A stretch of 64,000 bases of DNA from positions 327,731 to 391,730 of the forward strand of contig CAJNDS010002137.1 of assembly GCA_905221605.1 (NCBI GenBank). Reading direction: 5' to 3'. This document shows, in pieces, positions 1 to 9,225 of this stretch (position 1 is the stretch's first letter; each line of letters starts with the position of its first letter). The position numbers were made by a program, and so were the translations under genes. The stretch comes from Symbiodinium natans. Taxonomy: Eukaryota; Sar; Dinophyceae; Suessiales; Symbiodiniaceae. The notes beneath the pieces were generated by a model. It saw only the letters and a program-made list of their open reading frames with translations, was not told the DNA's origin and did no database searches.

Positions 1-497
1 CGATTTGACTCCTTGGAGCAAAAATGGAACCCAAAATCTTAGGGACCAGGGCTTGCGATTTGACTCCTTGGAGCAAAAATGGAACCCAAAATCTTAGGGA
101 CCAGGGCTTGCGATTAGACTCTTTGGAGCAAAAACCGAGCCCAAAATCTTAGGGACCAGGGGGTGTTGTTTGACTCTTTAGCGCAAAAAATGACCCCAAC
201 ATCTTAGGGACCAGGGCTTGCGATTTGACTCTTTGGAGGAAAAATTGGGCCCAAAATCTTAGGGACCAGGGCTTGCGATTTGACTCTTTAGCGCAAAACA
301 TGAGCCCAACATCTTAGGGACCAGGGCTTGCGATTTGACTCTTTGGAGTAAAAATTGGGCCCAAAATCTTAGGGACCAGGGCTTGCGATTTGACTCTTTA
401 GCGCAAAAAATGAGCCCCAAATCTTAGGGACCAGGGCTTGCGATTTTATTCTTCGGCGCAAAAAACTAGCCCAAAATATTAAGGGCCAGGGCTTGCG
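1..497. repeat. 55-bp tandem repeat (satellite-like)
   Basis: About nine diverged head-to-tail copies of a unit that begins CGATTTGACTC and contains AATCTTAGGGACCAGGGCTT. The first copies start at 1, 56 and 111, giving a 55-bp period. Later copies vary mainly in the CTTTGGAGCAAAAA part. No coding sequence is seen. The array is cut by the left window edge, so its full size is unknown. Confidence 0.9.
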
Positions 498-590
498 ATT
501 GGTTTGGTTTGTTTGAATAGTTTGAATAGTTTGAATAGTTTGAATAGTTTGAATAGTTTGAATAGTTTCGGGCTCGTAATTTAGTATTGG
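498..590. repeat. 9-bp repeat TTTGAATAG and junction
   Basis: A short run of about seven copies of TTTGAATAG lies between the 55-bp satellite and the 31-bp repeat. It is a one-base variant of the TTTAGATAG repeat that dominates the next 3 kb. Confidence 0.75.
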
Positions 591-775
591 GGGGAGGCCC
601 GGGCTCGTAATCTAGTATTGGGGGCCCGGGCTCGTAATTTTGTATTGGAGGGAGGCCGGGCTTGTAATTTAGTATTGGGGGGAGGCCCGGGCTCGTAATT
701 TAGTATTGGGGGGAGGCCCGGGCTAGTAATTTAGTATTGGGGGAAGCCCGCGCTCGTAATTTAGTATTGGGGGGA
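562..775. repeat. 31-bp repeat, array 1 (CGTAATTTAGTATTGGGG)
   Basis: About seven copies of a unit reading GGCCCGGGCTCGTAAT then TTAGTATTGGGGGGA. The G run length varies between copies. The same unit recurs at about 2093-2455, 2575-2830 and 2938-3127, always in the same orientation. Confidence 0.85.
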
Positions 776-2092
776 CCCCTGCCGGGACCCAACCTCCCCC
801 CAAAACTACCTAAACTACCTGAACTATCTAAACTATCTAAACCCCGTTGGTTTAGATAGTTTAGATAGTTTAGGTAGTTGAGGCCTCTCTCCCCCAACTA
901 TCTACACTATCTAAACTATCTAAACTATCTGAACCCACCTGGTTTAGATAGTTTAGATAGTTTAGATAGTTTTGGTAGTTTTGGGCCCCACCCGGCACCC
1001 AACCGCCCCCCAAAACTACCTAAACTACCTAAACTATCTACACTAGCTAAACTATTCCAACTATCTAAACTATCTAAACTATCTAAAGTATCTAAAGTAT
1101 CTACCCCCCCCCCCGGTTTAGATAGTTTAGATAGTTTAGGTAGTTTAGGCCTCTCCCCAACTATCTAAACTATCTAAACTATCTAAACTATCGAAACTAT
1201 CTAAGTTTAGACCCAACCCCCAACCCCCTAAACTATCTAAACTATCTAAACTATCTAAACTATCCAAACTATCTAAACTATCTAAACCACCCCCCCCCCC
1301 CCGGTTTAGATAGTTTAGATAGTTTAGGTTTAGTTTAGATAGTTTAGGTAGTTTAGGCCTCTGCCCCAACTATCTAAACTATCTAAACTATCTAAACCCC
1401 CCTGGTTTAGACCCAACCCCCCCCCTCAACTATCTAAACTATCTAAACCCCTCTGGTTTGGATAGTTTAGATAGTTTAGGTAGTTTAGGCCTCTCCCCCA
1501 AGTATCTAAACTATCTCAACTATCTAAACCCCCCCCGGTTTAGATAGTTTAGATAGTTTAGGTAGTTTAGGTAGTTTAGGTAGTTTTGGGCTCCACCCGG
1601 GACCAACCTCCCCCCCAAACTATCTAAACCACCCCCCCGGGTTAGATAGTTTAGATAGCTTAGGTAGTTTAGGCCTCTGCCCCAACTATCTAAACTATCT
1701 AAACTATCTAAACCCCCCTGGTTTAGACCCAACCCCCCCCCCCCAACTATCTAAACTATCTAAACTATCTAAACTATCTAAACTATCTAAACCCCCCTGG
1801 TTTAGATAGTTTAGATAGTTTAGGTAGTTTAGGCCTCTCCCCCAACTATCTAAACTATCTAAACTATCTAAACCCCCCCGGTTTAGATAGTTTAGATAGT
1901 TTAAATAGTTTAGGCCTCTCCCCCAACTATCCAAACTATCTAAACTATCTAAACCCCCCTGGTTTAGATAGTATATATAGTTTAGGTAGATCAAATAGTT
2001 TAGATAGTTTAGGTAGTTTTGGGCTCCACCCGTGACCCAACCTACCACCAAAATTATTTAAACTATGTAAACTATCTAAACTATCTAAACCC
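776..2092. repeat. Head-to-head 9-bp repeat blocks (CTATCTAAA / TTTAGATAG)
   Basis: Blocks of three to six CTATCTAAA units face blocks of TTTAGATAG units across a C-rich spacer such as CCCCCCTGG. Each block pair is a perfect-looking palindrome of about 60-80 bp, repeated many times with linkers GGCCTCTCCCCCAA. Both strands are open for short distances only because the period is 9; the predicted peptides are simple Asn-Tyr-Leu or Leu-Asp-Ser repeats and are not genes. Confidence 0.88.
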
Positions 2093-2456
2093 CCGGGCTC
2101 GTAATTTAGTATTGGGGGAAGGCCCGGGCTCGTAATTTAGTATTTGGGGAAGGCCCGGGCTCGTAATTTAGTATTGGGGGAAGGCCCGGGCTCGTAATTT
2201 AGTATTTGGGGAAGGCCCGGGCTCGTAATTTAGTATTGGGGGAAGGCCCGGGCTCGTAATGTAATATTGGGGGAAGGCCCGGGCTGGTAATTTAGTATTG
2301 GGGGGAGGCCCGGGCTCGTAATTTAGTATTGGGGGGAGGCCCGGGCTCGAAATTTAGTATTGGGGGGGGCCCGGCTCGTAAAGTAGTATTGGGGGGGGGC
2401 CGGGCTCGTAATTTAGTATTGGGGGGGGGCCGGGCTCGTAATTTAGTATTGGGGGG
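2093..2456. repeat. 31-bp repeat, array 2
   Basis: About eleven to twelve head-to-tail copies of the CGGGCTCGTAATTTAGTATT unit. Sub-variants alternate GGGGGAAGG and TGGGGAAGG linkers in the first six copies, which suggests a dimeric higher-order unit. The last copies carry longer G runs. Confidence 0.87.
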
Positions 2457-3157
2457 ACCCTTGGTTTAGATAGTTTAGATAATTTAAGTAGTTTAGATAG
2501 TTTAGGTAGTTTTGGGCTCCACCCATGACCCAACCTACCACCAAAATCTAAACTATGTAAACTATCTAAACTATTGGGGGGAAGGCCCGGGCTCGTAATT
2601 TAGTATTGGGGAAGGCCCGGGCTCGTAATTTAGTATTGGGGGAAGGCCCGGGCTCGTAATTTAGTATTGGGGGAAGGCCCGGGCTCGTAATTTAGTATTG
2701 GGGGAAGGCCCGGGCTCGTAATTTAGTATTGGGGGGAGGCCCGGGCTCGTAATTTAGTATTGGGGGGAGGCCCGGCTCGTAATTTAGTATTGGGGGGGGG
2801 CCGGGCTCGTATTTAGTATTGGGGGGACCCTTGGTTTAGATAGTTTAGATAATTTAAATAATTTAGATAGTTTAGGTAGTTTTGGGCTCCACCCGCAAAA
2901 TTATCTAAACTATGTAAATTTTCTAAACTATCTAAACCCCCGGGCTCGTAATTTAGTATTGGGGGAAGGCCCGGGCTCGTAATTTAGTATTGGGGGAAGG
3001 CCCGGGCTCGTAATTTAGTATTGGGGGAAGGCCCGGGCTCGTAATTTAGTATTGGGGGAAGGCCCGGGCTCGTAATTTAGTATTGGGGGAAGGCCCGGGC
3101 TCGTAATTTAGTATTGGGGGGACCCTTGGTTTAGATAGTTTAGATAGTTTAGATAGT
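2457..3157. repeat. Alternating 9-bp blocks and 31-bp arrays 3 and 4
   Basis: Two further 31-bp arrays (about 2575-2830 and 2938-3127) are separated by short 9-bp TTTAGATAG/CTATCTAAA blocks with the linker GGGCTCCACCC. The order array, GGGACCCTTGGTTTAGATAG, GGGCTCCACCC, CTATCTAAA, array is repeated, so a higher-order unit of roughly 350-450 bp is amplified here. Confidence 0.82.
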
Positions 3158-3678
3158 TTAGGTAGTTTTGGGCTCCACCCGGGACCCAACCTCCCCCTCC
3201 AAACTACCTAAACTACCTAAACTACCTAAACTATCTAAACTATCTAAACCCCCCTGGTTTAGATAGTTTAGATAGTTTAGGTAGTCTCTCCCCCAACTAT
3301 CTAAACTATCTAAACTATCTAAACCCCCCTGGTTTAGATAGTTTAGATAGTTTAGGTAGTTGAGGCCTCTCTGCCCCAACTATCTAAACTATCTAAACTA
3401 TGTAAACCCCCCTGGTTTAGATAGTTTAGATAGTTTAGGTAGTTTAGGCCTCTCACCCAACTATCTAAACTATCTAAACTATCTAAACCCCATTGGTTTA
3501 GATAGTTTAGGTAGTTTAGGCCTCTCCCCCAACCATCTAAACTATCTAAACTATCTAAACCCCACTGGTTTAGATAGTTTAGATAGTTTAGGTAGTTTAG
3601 GCCTCTCCCCCAACTATCTAAACTATCTAAACTATCTAACCCCCCCTGGTTTAGATAGTTTAGATAGTCCCCCAAAAA
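3158..3678. repeat. Last head-to-head 9-bp repeat domain
   Basis: Six or so palindromic units of CTATCTAAA blocks facing TTTAGATAG blocks, linked by GGCCTCTC. The domain stops abruptly at CCCCCAAAAAAGG near 3670. No gene is present. Confidence 0.85.
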
Positions 3679-3711
3679 AGGAACGCCACATAATACATAA
3701 AGGTTCCTGCC

Positions 3712-3957
3712 TCATATATATATATATATACACATATATATGTATATACATATATATACACATATCTCAACTATCGGGAATAATTCCAGCCCTCGACCCT
3801 GAAATCGCGATGTTACATATACACATTGCACATGTGCATGTATGCACATGTATTGTATATATATATATATATGTACACATATACACACACACACATATAT
3901 ATATATGTACTATCTATGAATAAATAAATTGATATATATATATATATCTGTTTATAT
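3712..3957. repeat. TA/CA microsatellite
   Basis: Alternating TA, CATA and CA dinucleotide runs (3712-3765, 3815-3912, 3930-3952) flank about 60 bp of ordinary sequence. The open frames here are only translations of the dinucleotides. Confidence 0.9.
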
Positions 3958-4017
3958 GAATGCCTGTTCTCTTTAGCGAAGGGATATGCTGGGGCCAGGG
4001 GTGGCCTCGCTTGGCAC

Positions 4018-4066
4018 CTTCCCCATGGGAAGCGCCCATCAAAGATAGCGCCTCTTGGAGGAGCTC
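4018..4066 (-). CDS. Possible TPR exon (last in series)
   Basis: On the minus strand this short segment reads ELLQEALSLMGASHGE, which fits helix B of a TPR unit (compare AEEHLTECL at 11.2 kb). It begins after ...GAAACAG|GAG, a good 3' splice site, and ends before GTGCC, a GT donor. At 16 codons it is too short to stand alone; its weight comes from the run of TPR segments on the same strand up to about 20.5 kb. Confidence 0.3.
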
Positions 4067-4224
4067 CTGTTTCAGGTTTAGGGTAAGCCCCCTTTTTTCA
4101 GGGTTTAGGTTCCCTAAACCCCTAACCCCCCAAACCCCTCTCTTCAGCAAAGGTTGCAGCTGCAGGGTTTGCAACCACTGAACTGGGAATACTTGAGGCG
4201 AAACTTGACACCAAAACCTTTGCA

Positions 4225-4719
4225 TTGTCGGACTTGACGGTTTTTGGGCTCCTCACATTCTCTTCTGCGTTGCATCTTCAAAGAAACCCTCTGTCGCCTG
4301 TGCGTTTCCTTACGGGCTTCGATGCCAATACTGTAAGTACTGGTGCTGGGCCAGTGTTACAGCCAACATCCAGAACACTGGTGATGAGACTTCACGAAAG
4401 CATGGTCTTCTTTGCACGACATTCTGCACCTGCTTCCAGGTTAGGGTTTCGGCTTTCGGGCAAAGCAGGGGAGCGCCCCACATTTTCTTGTATTACAGGT
4501 GCAAGAATACGGTGCGGTGTCGCGCGTGCTCTCAGTCTTTATTCTGGGTCCCAAAAACAGACTGTGAGGGTGCCAAGACTTTTTAGAAATAGGGTTCATA
4601 GTATCTCAGAGGTGTTCATGGGTGTTTTCGAGGAGGTCTTCTTGTTCAATGCGGTCTCTAAGGATGAACGAGGCGCAGACGTTGTACCAATCTTGCATCA
4701 ATCAGGATTAGGTACATAA
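4225..4719 (+). CDS. Unassigned open frame
   Basis: A 164-codon plus-strand frame, long for this part of the window, starting at a TTG with no preceding evidence for a true start. The product (with an MRLHESMVFFARH stretch) has no family I recognise and no clear signal peptide or membrane segment. It contains a degenerate telomeric heptamer (TTAGGGTTTCGG), like the intron DNA around it, so it may be chance open sequence. It runs against the minus-strand polarity of all other coding pieces. Kept only because of its length. Confidence 0.18.
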   Translation: MSDLTVFGLLTFSSALHLQRNPLSPVRFLTGFDANTVSTGAGPVLQPTSRTLVMRLHESMVFFARHSAPASRLGFRLSGKAGERPTFSCITGARIRCGVARALSLYSGSQKQTVRVPRLFRNRVHSISEVFMGVFEEVFLFNAVSKDERGADVVPILHQSGLGT

Positions 4720-5019
4720 GGGTGTGGTGATCAAGAGACTAGAAAGATACGCTTCGAGGAGCGGACTAGAGAAAGGGTATGTGGCAAAGACGCCCACTTG
4801 GCTGCACTTTGCAGGGTATAGCTATAAATTATATTTTAGCTGCCTTATTAAGAAACCCAAGTTTATTCTAGCTGCCTGATTAAGAAGCCCAATAAACCCA
4901 CAAAGGCTAAGGATCTAAAGTTACACTAAAGCACCACAGAGCCCATAGTTCCAGGGTCAAAGTCATCACCTTCATTTCCCAAAACAGTGGGTGTGACGAT
5001 GAATCTTCCGAGACCGGTC
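4720..5019. other. No recognised feature
   Basis: Ordinary mixed sequence with a short duplicated AGCTGCCT-TATTAAGAAGCCCAA motif (about 4836-4892). No exon, RNA or element was recognised. Confidence 0.5.
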
Positions 5020-5144
5020 CTAAACCCTAAACCCTAAACCCTAAACCCTAAACCCTAAACCCTAAACCCTAAACCCTAAACCCTAAACCCTAAACCCTAA
5101 ACCCTAAACCCTAAACCCTAAACCCTAAACCCTAAACCCTAAAT
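5020..5144. repeat. Interstitial telomeric array (CCCTAAA)17
   Basis: About seventeen near-perfect CCCTAAA heptamers. Further CCCTAAA blocks follow at about 5243-5292 and 5339-5420 with short unique spacers between them. The arrays are internal, so they do not mark a chromosome end by themselves. Confidence 0.95.
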
Positions 5145-5420
5145 CACATTACAAGGGCGAACCATAAGCACCAATGAGGAGTCCAGTCCTTATACTGAAG
5201 TCCATTCAGGCGGCTCAGGACCCTTGAGAGGAGAAGGTTCACCCTAAACCCTAAACCCTAAACCCCAAACCCTAAACCCTAAACCCTAAACCGCCAGGAT
5301 GCCCAAGCTGGCTGCTCCAAGACCCCGAACCCAAACCCCCCTAAACCCTAAACCCTAAACCCTAAACCCTAAACCCTAAACCCTAAACCCTAAAACCTAA
5401 ACCCTAAACCCTAAACCCTC

Positions 5421-5652
5421 TCCTCCGCGGCTTGCAGCTCGTCCTTTTGCAGTTGCAGTCCTTCGCCAAAAGACCAGGGGAATAAAGCACAAAAGTTAAA
5501 CTTTAATTATTACTTCTAAATAGAGAATCTCCAAAAAATCACAGGAAAAACAAAGGTTAAGCTTTCTTATTCCTAAGGAATAACGGAAACCCAACAACAA
5601 CTTCAAGTTCAACTGTTGGCTAAGTAAGCCCGGTTAAATGGGAAACACAAAA
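5421..5652. other. Intron-like spacer
   Basis: Unique sequence between telomeric arrays and a hairpin element. The stretch GGTTAAGCTT...ATTCCT...GGAAACCC (about 5551-5592) recurs near 9427-9465. The motif TTGGCTAAGTAAGC at 5618 is repeated at 5788, on the other side of the hairpin element. No gene recognised. Confidence 0.4.
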
Positions 5653-5766
5653 CTTGGTAGCCCAGTAACCATATTATACTAAGGGCACCCTTTTGCGGTT
5701 TTTATTATTTTATAAGGGAAACCAGAACAAAAAAAAGGGGGTAAAGCGTACCACTGGGCTGCCAAG
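5653..5766. mobile_element. Hairpin MITE/introner, family 1 (GTAGCCCAG termini)
   Basis: The 114-bp element starts CTTGGTAGCCCAGTAACC and ends GTACCACTGGGCTGCCAAG, so its ends are inverted repeats. Inside, AAGGGCACCC near the left end pairs with AAGGGGGTAAAGCG near the right. Its high end abuts a TPR-like exon at 5763, where the element's terminus would supply a GC donor (TTG|GCAGCC on the minus strand) and its other end an acceptor (CTACCAAG|). Confidence 0.72.
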
Positions 5767-5860
5767 AGAAAAGCTCCAAACTAGTTGGCTAAGTAAGCGT
5801 CGGCCCAGCTCGTGCAAGGAAACGGCCAGCAGGTTGCGCGCTCCACTCCCGGAACTGGCC
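5763..5860 (-). CDS. TPR exon
   Basis: The minus strand reads ARNLLAVSLHELGRRLLSQ within a 98-bp open segment. The LHELGRRLL core matches TPR helix A (compare LHELGMLHL at 7.3 kb and LHELGKLLF at 9.1 kb). Upstream CTTAAG|G is a plausible 3' splice site, and downstream lies the family-1 hairpin with a GC donor at its edge. TPR proteins are scaffolds that bind other proteins; the partner here is unknown. Confidence 0.45.
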
Positions 5861-5987
5861 TTAAGGTTTTATGGGGTTGAACCCATAAGCCCTAAACCCT
5901 AAACCTCAAACCCTAAATCCTAAACCCTAAGCCCTAAAGGGGTTTGTGGGGTGCATTCGGGTTTATGGGGTTTGTGGGGTTTGTGGC

Positions 5988-6122
5988 AAGACCCAGGAGT
6001 AACATAGGAATAAAACGGGTACCCTTTTTGGTTTTAAGGGGGATAACGGAACCCCAGCCCGAAAAAAAAAAAAGCAAAACAAAAAAGACAGGAAATGAGG
6101 GCCTATCTCCGGGTCCTAGGAG
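5988..6122. mobile_element. Family-1 hairpin, subtype ACCCAGGAGTA
   Basis: The left end ACCCAGGAGTAACATAGG pairs with the right end TCTCCGGGTCCTAGG. The middle keeps the family signature GGGTACCCTTTTTGGTTTTAAGGGG. A second subtype copy is at about 6849-6936 (CCCAGGAGTAACC ... TACTCTGGGTCC). Confidence 0.55.
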
Positions 6123-6307
6123 GGGTGTATGGGGTTTAGGATTTAGGGTTCAGGGTTTAAGGTTGTCGAATATAGGGGCACCTTATTTAGGGTTTAGGGT
6201 TGGGGTTTAAATTCCCTTCTTCGCCAGCCACACATCCCGGCCACCCCGAGAGACACCAACCCGAAAACGTCATTTTTTTTGGGGGGGCTTCAGGGGTTGT
6301 GGGGTTT

Positions 6308-6600
6308 AGGGTTTAAGGTTTATAGGGTTTAGGGTTTAGGGTTTAGGGTTTAGGGTTTAGGGTTTAGGGTTTAGGGATTTGGGAATTGGGGTTTGCCTGG
6401 GCTTTTGGGGGCTTTGAGGCTCGAGGGTTTTGGGATGTTAGGGGATCGAGCCACGTGGACCGAAGCCAAGGAGATGGGTTTAGGGTTTAGGGTTTAGGGT
6501 TTAGGGTTTAGGGTTTAGGGTTTAGGGTTTAGGGTTTAGGGTTTAGGGTTTAGGGTTTAGAGTTTCGGGTTTGGGGTTTAGGGTTTGGGGTTTAAACCGA
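6308..6600. repeat. Telomeric arrays (TTTAGGG)
   Basis: Two TTTAGGG blocks, about 6325-6375 and 6475-6560 (about twelve units), flank 100 bp of G-rich unique DNA. They are in the opposite orientation to the arrays at 5.0-5.4 kb. Confidence 0.92.
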
Positions 6601-6638
6601 CCCCCCGCCCCCCAACCTCTCTTTCAAGCGGCCCTCAC

Positions 6639-6683
6639 GGCGTTGACAGCCTGCTGGAGGTAGTTCTCTGCCGCCTCGAAATC
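6639..6683 (-). CDS. TPR exon fragment
   Basis: The minus strand reads DFEAAENYLQQAVNA, a good match to TPR helix B (xxEAAExxLxxAL). It lies between CCCCAG|GAT (3' splice site) and GTGAGG, a canonical GT donor. The 45-bp length is small even for this locus, so one boundary may be wrong. Confidence 0.42.
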
Positions 6684-6848
6684 CTGGGGCTCATCAATGT
6701 GTCACAGGCAGCAGTTACCCTAAACCCTAAACCCTAAACCCCAAACTCTAAACCCTAAACTCTAAACCCTGTAAACCCTAAACCCTAAACCCTGAACCCT
6801 AAACAAAGAAGGTCCCGTTTCAAGTTAGGGCTTGGGACAACCCACCCC

Positions 6849-6936
6849 ACCACCCAGGAGTAACCTTGGAATAAACAGGGCGCCTGTCTGGTTTAAGGGT
6901 CTAGGGTTAAGGGTTCTACTCTGGGTCCGAGTTAAT
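6849..6936. mobile_element. Family-1 hairpin, subtype ACCCAGGAGTA (second copy)
   Basis: Starts CCACCCAGGAGTAACC and ends TACTCTGGGTCCGAG. The internal GGTTTAAGGGTCTAGGGTTAAGGG is partly telomere-like, so the centre looks altered by telomeric sequence. Confidence 0.45.
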
Positions 6937-7189
6937 CCAAAACAATAGGAGTGCAGAGAGTTAGGACACGAGGAGATTTGTTTCATTGGCTGGGGGCTTG
7001 GGGACCAAGTGCCTGAAATTGGAGGTCATATCCCTGGGTTTAGGGTTTACGGCTCAACGTTTAGGGTGACCCTATACTTGGGGGACATAAACCCTGTGCT
7101 GCTATCATGCCTATTCAGGCGATATGAACCCCAAACCCTGCTAGGGTTCATGTGGTCGTTATCTTGGTTCCCTGAAACAAGTCCCCTAA

Positions 7190-7242
7190 ACCCTAAACCC
7201 TAAACCCTAAACCCTAGACCCTAAACCCTAAACCCTAAACCC
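7190..7242. repeat. Telomeric array (CCCTAAA)
   Basis: Seven CCCTAAA heptamers immediately on the low-coordinate side of the 7.25-kb exon. A TTTAGGG block (7374-7430) lies on its other side, giving the inverted flanking arrangement seen around many exons here. Confidence 0.92.
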
Positions 7243-7250
7243 AAGGGTCT

Positions 7251-7360
7251 CCGCTCTTGAGGTGGAGCATGCCCAGCTCATGCAGCGTCAGCGCCACCGA
7301 GGTGGTCGGATTCTCGCCCGAGATTGCCTTCTTCAGACGCAGGGACTCCATCAAGTGCTC
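7251..7360 (-). CDS. TPR exon
   Basis: On the minus strand the segment opens after AAAGACAG|GAG and encodes EHLMESLRLKKAISGEN followed by a TSVALTLHELGMLHLKSG stretch. This is a near-consensus TPR: helix B of one unit, the GENPTTSVA loop, then helix A of the next, closest in style to kinesin light chain/NphP3-type TPRs. The donor is uncertain (a GA near GGAGACCC, or GT in GGGTTTAGGG). Flanked by CCCTAAA on the low side and TTTAGGG on the high side. Confidence 0.65.
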
Positions 7361-7434
7361 CTGTCTTTGAGAGGTTTAGGGTTTAGGGTTTAGGATTTAG
7401 GGTTTAGGGTTTAAGGTTTAGGGTTTAGGACAAC

Positions 7435-7728
7435 ATGATATGTGGGATAAAGAAATCAAGACAAGGTCGCCTTGTATTATGGGTATCAAGAGATGTTGAA
7501 AGAGATACTTGGTGGTTCTTTGCAGGCTCTGAAGTAGCTTTGCTGGCTTCGGAGGCAGCGACCCACAAACAGAACAACTTGAAGGTCAAAGAAGCACCAA
7601 CCCAGTCTCGATCCGAAAAAGGAGGGGGGTGGGGGGGCAGAGCGAACCACCCAAGGCTGGTGTTAGGCAGCGATCCACAATTGGCTGGCTACGCAACTAC
7701 TCCAAGCCAGGAAGGCGGTACAGAATAG
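7435..7728 (+). other. Open stretch, unassigned
   Basis: A 97-codon plus-strand frame starting ATGATATGTGGG. Its protein has no recognisable domain. It lies directly after a telomeric array and ends where degenerate heptamers resume (AGGGTTTAGAG), so it is more likely intron DNA than a gene. Confidence 0.2.
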
Positions 7729-7958
7729 GGTTTAGAGTTTCGGGGACTTGATTCAGGGATCCGGCGGGTGGGGGTTTGTGGGGGGGAGCCAGGAGCAAGG
7801 TCAACAGGGCCAGGCCGAGAATTCAATTTGCCAAAGATCCCTGCCAAGATGGCTGGCACATGAAGAAACGCAGCGCTCACAAGTCTCACGTTTTCTTTGT
7901 GGCCTGGTCCCTCAACCCTACTAAACCGAATAACCTAGGAATAAAAAGGGTACCCTTT

Positions 7959-8549
7959 GGGTTCGGCCGGTCCACACTAACAGTCACCACCAGCAGACCC
8001 ACAAATAAAAGCACCCGGTAAATGCCAAAAAATTGACTGAGATTCCTGCTATTCCTGGTGCTATTCCTGGTGCTATTTCTGGTGCTATTTTTTGTGCTAT
8101 TGTTTGTGCTATTTCTGGTGCTATTTTTTGTGCTATTGTTTGTGCTATTTCTGGTGCTATTTCTGGTGCTGTTGCTGGTGCTATGTGACCAGCAATCACC
8201 ATCAGCAGACCCACAAAAAACAGCACCCGGTAAATGCTAAGCTGATAAAATTGACTGGGATTCCTGGTGCTATTTCTGGTGCTATTGTTTGTGCTATTTC
8301 TGGTGCTATTTTTTGTGCTATTCCTGGCTCTATTTCAGGTGCTATTTTTTGTGCTATTGTTTGTGCTATTTCTGGTGCTATTTCTGGTGCTATTTCTGCT
8401 GCTATGTGACTAACAGTCACCACCAGCAGACCCACAAAAACAAGCACCCGGTAAATGCTAAAATTGACTGGGATTCCTGGTGCTATTTTTGGCCTGTGTG
8501 TTATAAGGCCACGGCGTTATTTGACTGTTAGTGTGGACCGGCCGAACCC
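7959..8549. mobile_element. Non-autonomous TIR transposon (Mutator-like by structure)
   Basis: Perfect 28-bp terminal inverted repeats: GGGTTCGGCCGGTCCACACT... at 7959-7986 and its complement at 8522-8549. They are flanked by a 10-bp direct repeat GGTACCCTTT (7949-7958 and 8552-8561). The interior has no transposase, only two arrays of a 15-bp repeat (GTGCTATTTCTG-type) and three copies of a CACCAGCAGACCCACAAA block. Target duplications of 9-11 bp are typical of Mutator-like elements; the family call is inference from that alone. Confidence 0.8.
8044..8405. repeat. 15-bp tandem arrays inside the transposon
   Basis: Two arrays (about 8044-8184 and 8261-8405) of a 15-bp unit, GTGCTATTTCTG plus variants TTTTTT and GTTTGT. 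They are separated by a block of about 75 bp that also occurs on either side (about 7987, 8196 and 8413), giving a higher-order repeat of about 215 bp. The multiple-of-three period keeps both strands open, producing hydrophobic Val-Leu-Phe or Ile-Ala-Pro-Glu peptides. These are artefacts. Confidence 0.88.
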
Positions 8550-8659
8550 AAGGTACCCTTTCTGGTTTAAGGGGGCGTATCAGGGAACCTAAACCCTCAA
8601 AAAAGGGAATAAGGGTACTACTCTGGCTCCTAAGGTCCTAGTAAGTGTTGCAGGTGTGC

Positions 8660-8895
8660 CAGGGGCTGAGGGTTTAGGGTTTAGGGTTTATAGGGTATAG
8701 GGTGTAGGGTTTAGGGTTTAGGGTTAAGGTTTAGGGTTTCAGCTCAACCTCTTCCGACGCACACGCCGCCTCGTTATGTTGCAGGGGGCACGAATTCTGG
8801 ATGTCTTTTAGGGTTTAGGGTTTAGGGTTTAGGGTTTAGGGTTTAGGGTTCAGGGTTTAGGGTTTAGGATTTAGGGTTTAGGGTTCAGGGTTTGA
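8660..8895. repeat. Degenerate telomeric blocks (TTTAGGG)
   Basis: TTTAGGG heptamers at about 8671-8738 and 8808-8892 surround about 70 bp of unique sequence (CAGCTCAACCTCTTCCGACGC...), which could hide a very short exon but shows no recognisable motif. Confidence 0.85.
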
Positions 8896-9090
8896 ACATG
8901 CAACCCCAAAAACCCTTTTGAGCCCTAAAGCTTAGATGCCATGAACCTTAGGGCGTCTTTCTTCCTTGTGGGCTGGAGGCTATACTCCCCTTAGAACCTT
9001 AATAAAAATAGTATATTTTTAATATCCTCTTGGGTTTGATATCAACAAAAAACCATCCCCAAGGGGGATATAGGAGGGTCGTGGCGGCTC

Positions 9091-9186
9091 CTCCGCACTT
9101 TGAACGCGGCCTTTGGCAAACAGGAGCTTCCCGAGCTCATGCAGCATCGCCGGCAGCGCCGTGGGCATCGCTCCTTCCACCGGCTC
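9091..9186 (-). CDS. TPR exon
   Basis: A 96-bp minus-strand segment (32 codons) opens after TTTGAG|GAG and reads EPVEGAMPTALPAMLHELGK then LLFAKGRVQSAE, the end of one TPR loop plus helix A and the start of helix B of the next. The donor appears to be GA (GCGGAG|GAGCCG), a type used in dinoflagellates; GC two bases further is an alternative. GAGCCG is present at both exon ends. Confidence 0.6.
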
Positions 9187-9225
9187 CTCAAAGAAAGTTT
9201 GCAGGGGACTACAGGAGGCGACTTC

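Larger units (their letters stand above)
7926..8634. mobile_element. Family-1 hairpin split by a nested transposon
   Basis: The left part (GAATAACCTAGGAATAAAAAGG up to 7958) and right part (8552 to about 8634, CTGGTTTAAGGGGGC... to ACTCTGGCTCCTAAG) together match other family-1 copies such as 11318-11439. They are separated by a 591-bp insert. The motif GGTACCCTTT occurs on both sides of the insert, as expected of a target-site duplication. Confidence 0.7.

Noticed and set aside
700-3675. Many short open frames encoding Asn-Tyr-Leu or Leu-Asp-Ser repeats
   Set aside because: They are translations of a 9-bp tandem repeat, open on both strands only because the period is a multiple of three.
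4225-4719. Confident protein-coding gene on the plus strand
   Set aside because: Long frame but no domain, no start context and opposite polarity to the exons; kept as a low-confidence feature only.
5020-5144. True chromosome end (telomere)
   Set aside because: Telomeric arrays are internal, occur in both orientations all along the window and are short and interrupted.
7984-8531. Hydrophobic (VLFLVLFF) and Ile-Ala-Pro-Glu repeat proteins
   Set aside because: All derive from the 15-bp tandem repeat within the TIR element; opposite strands are equally open.
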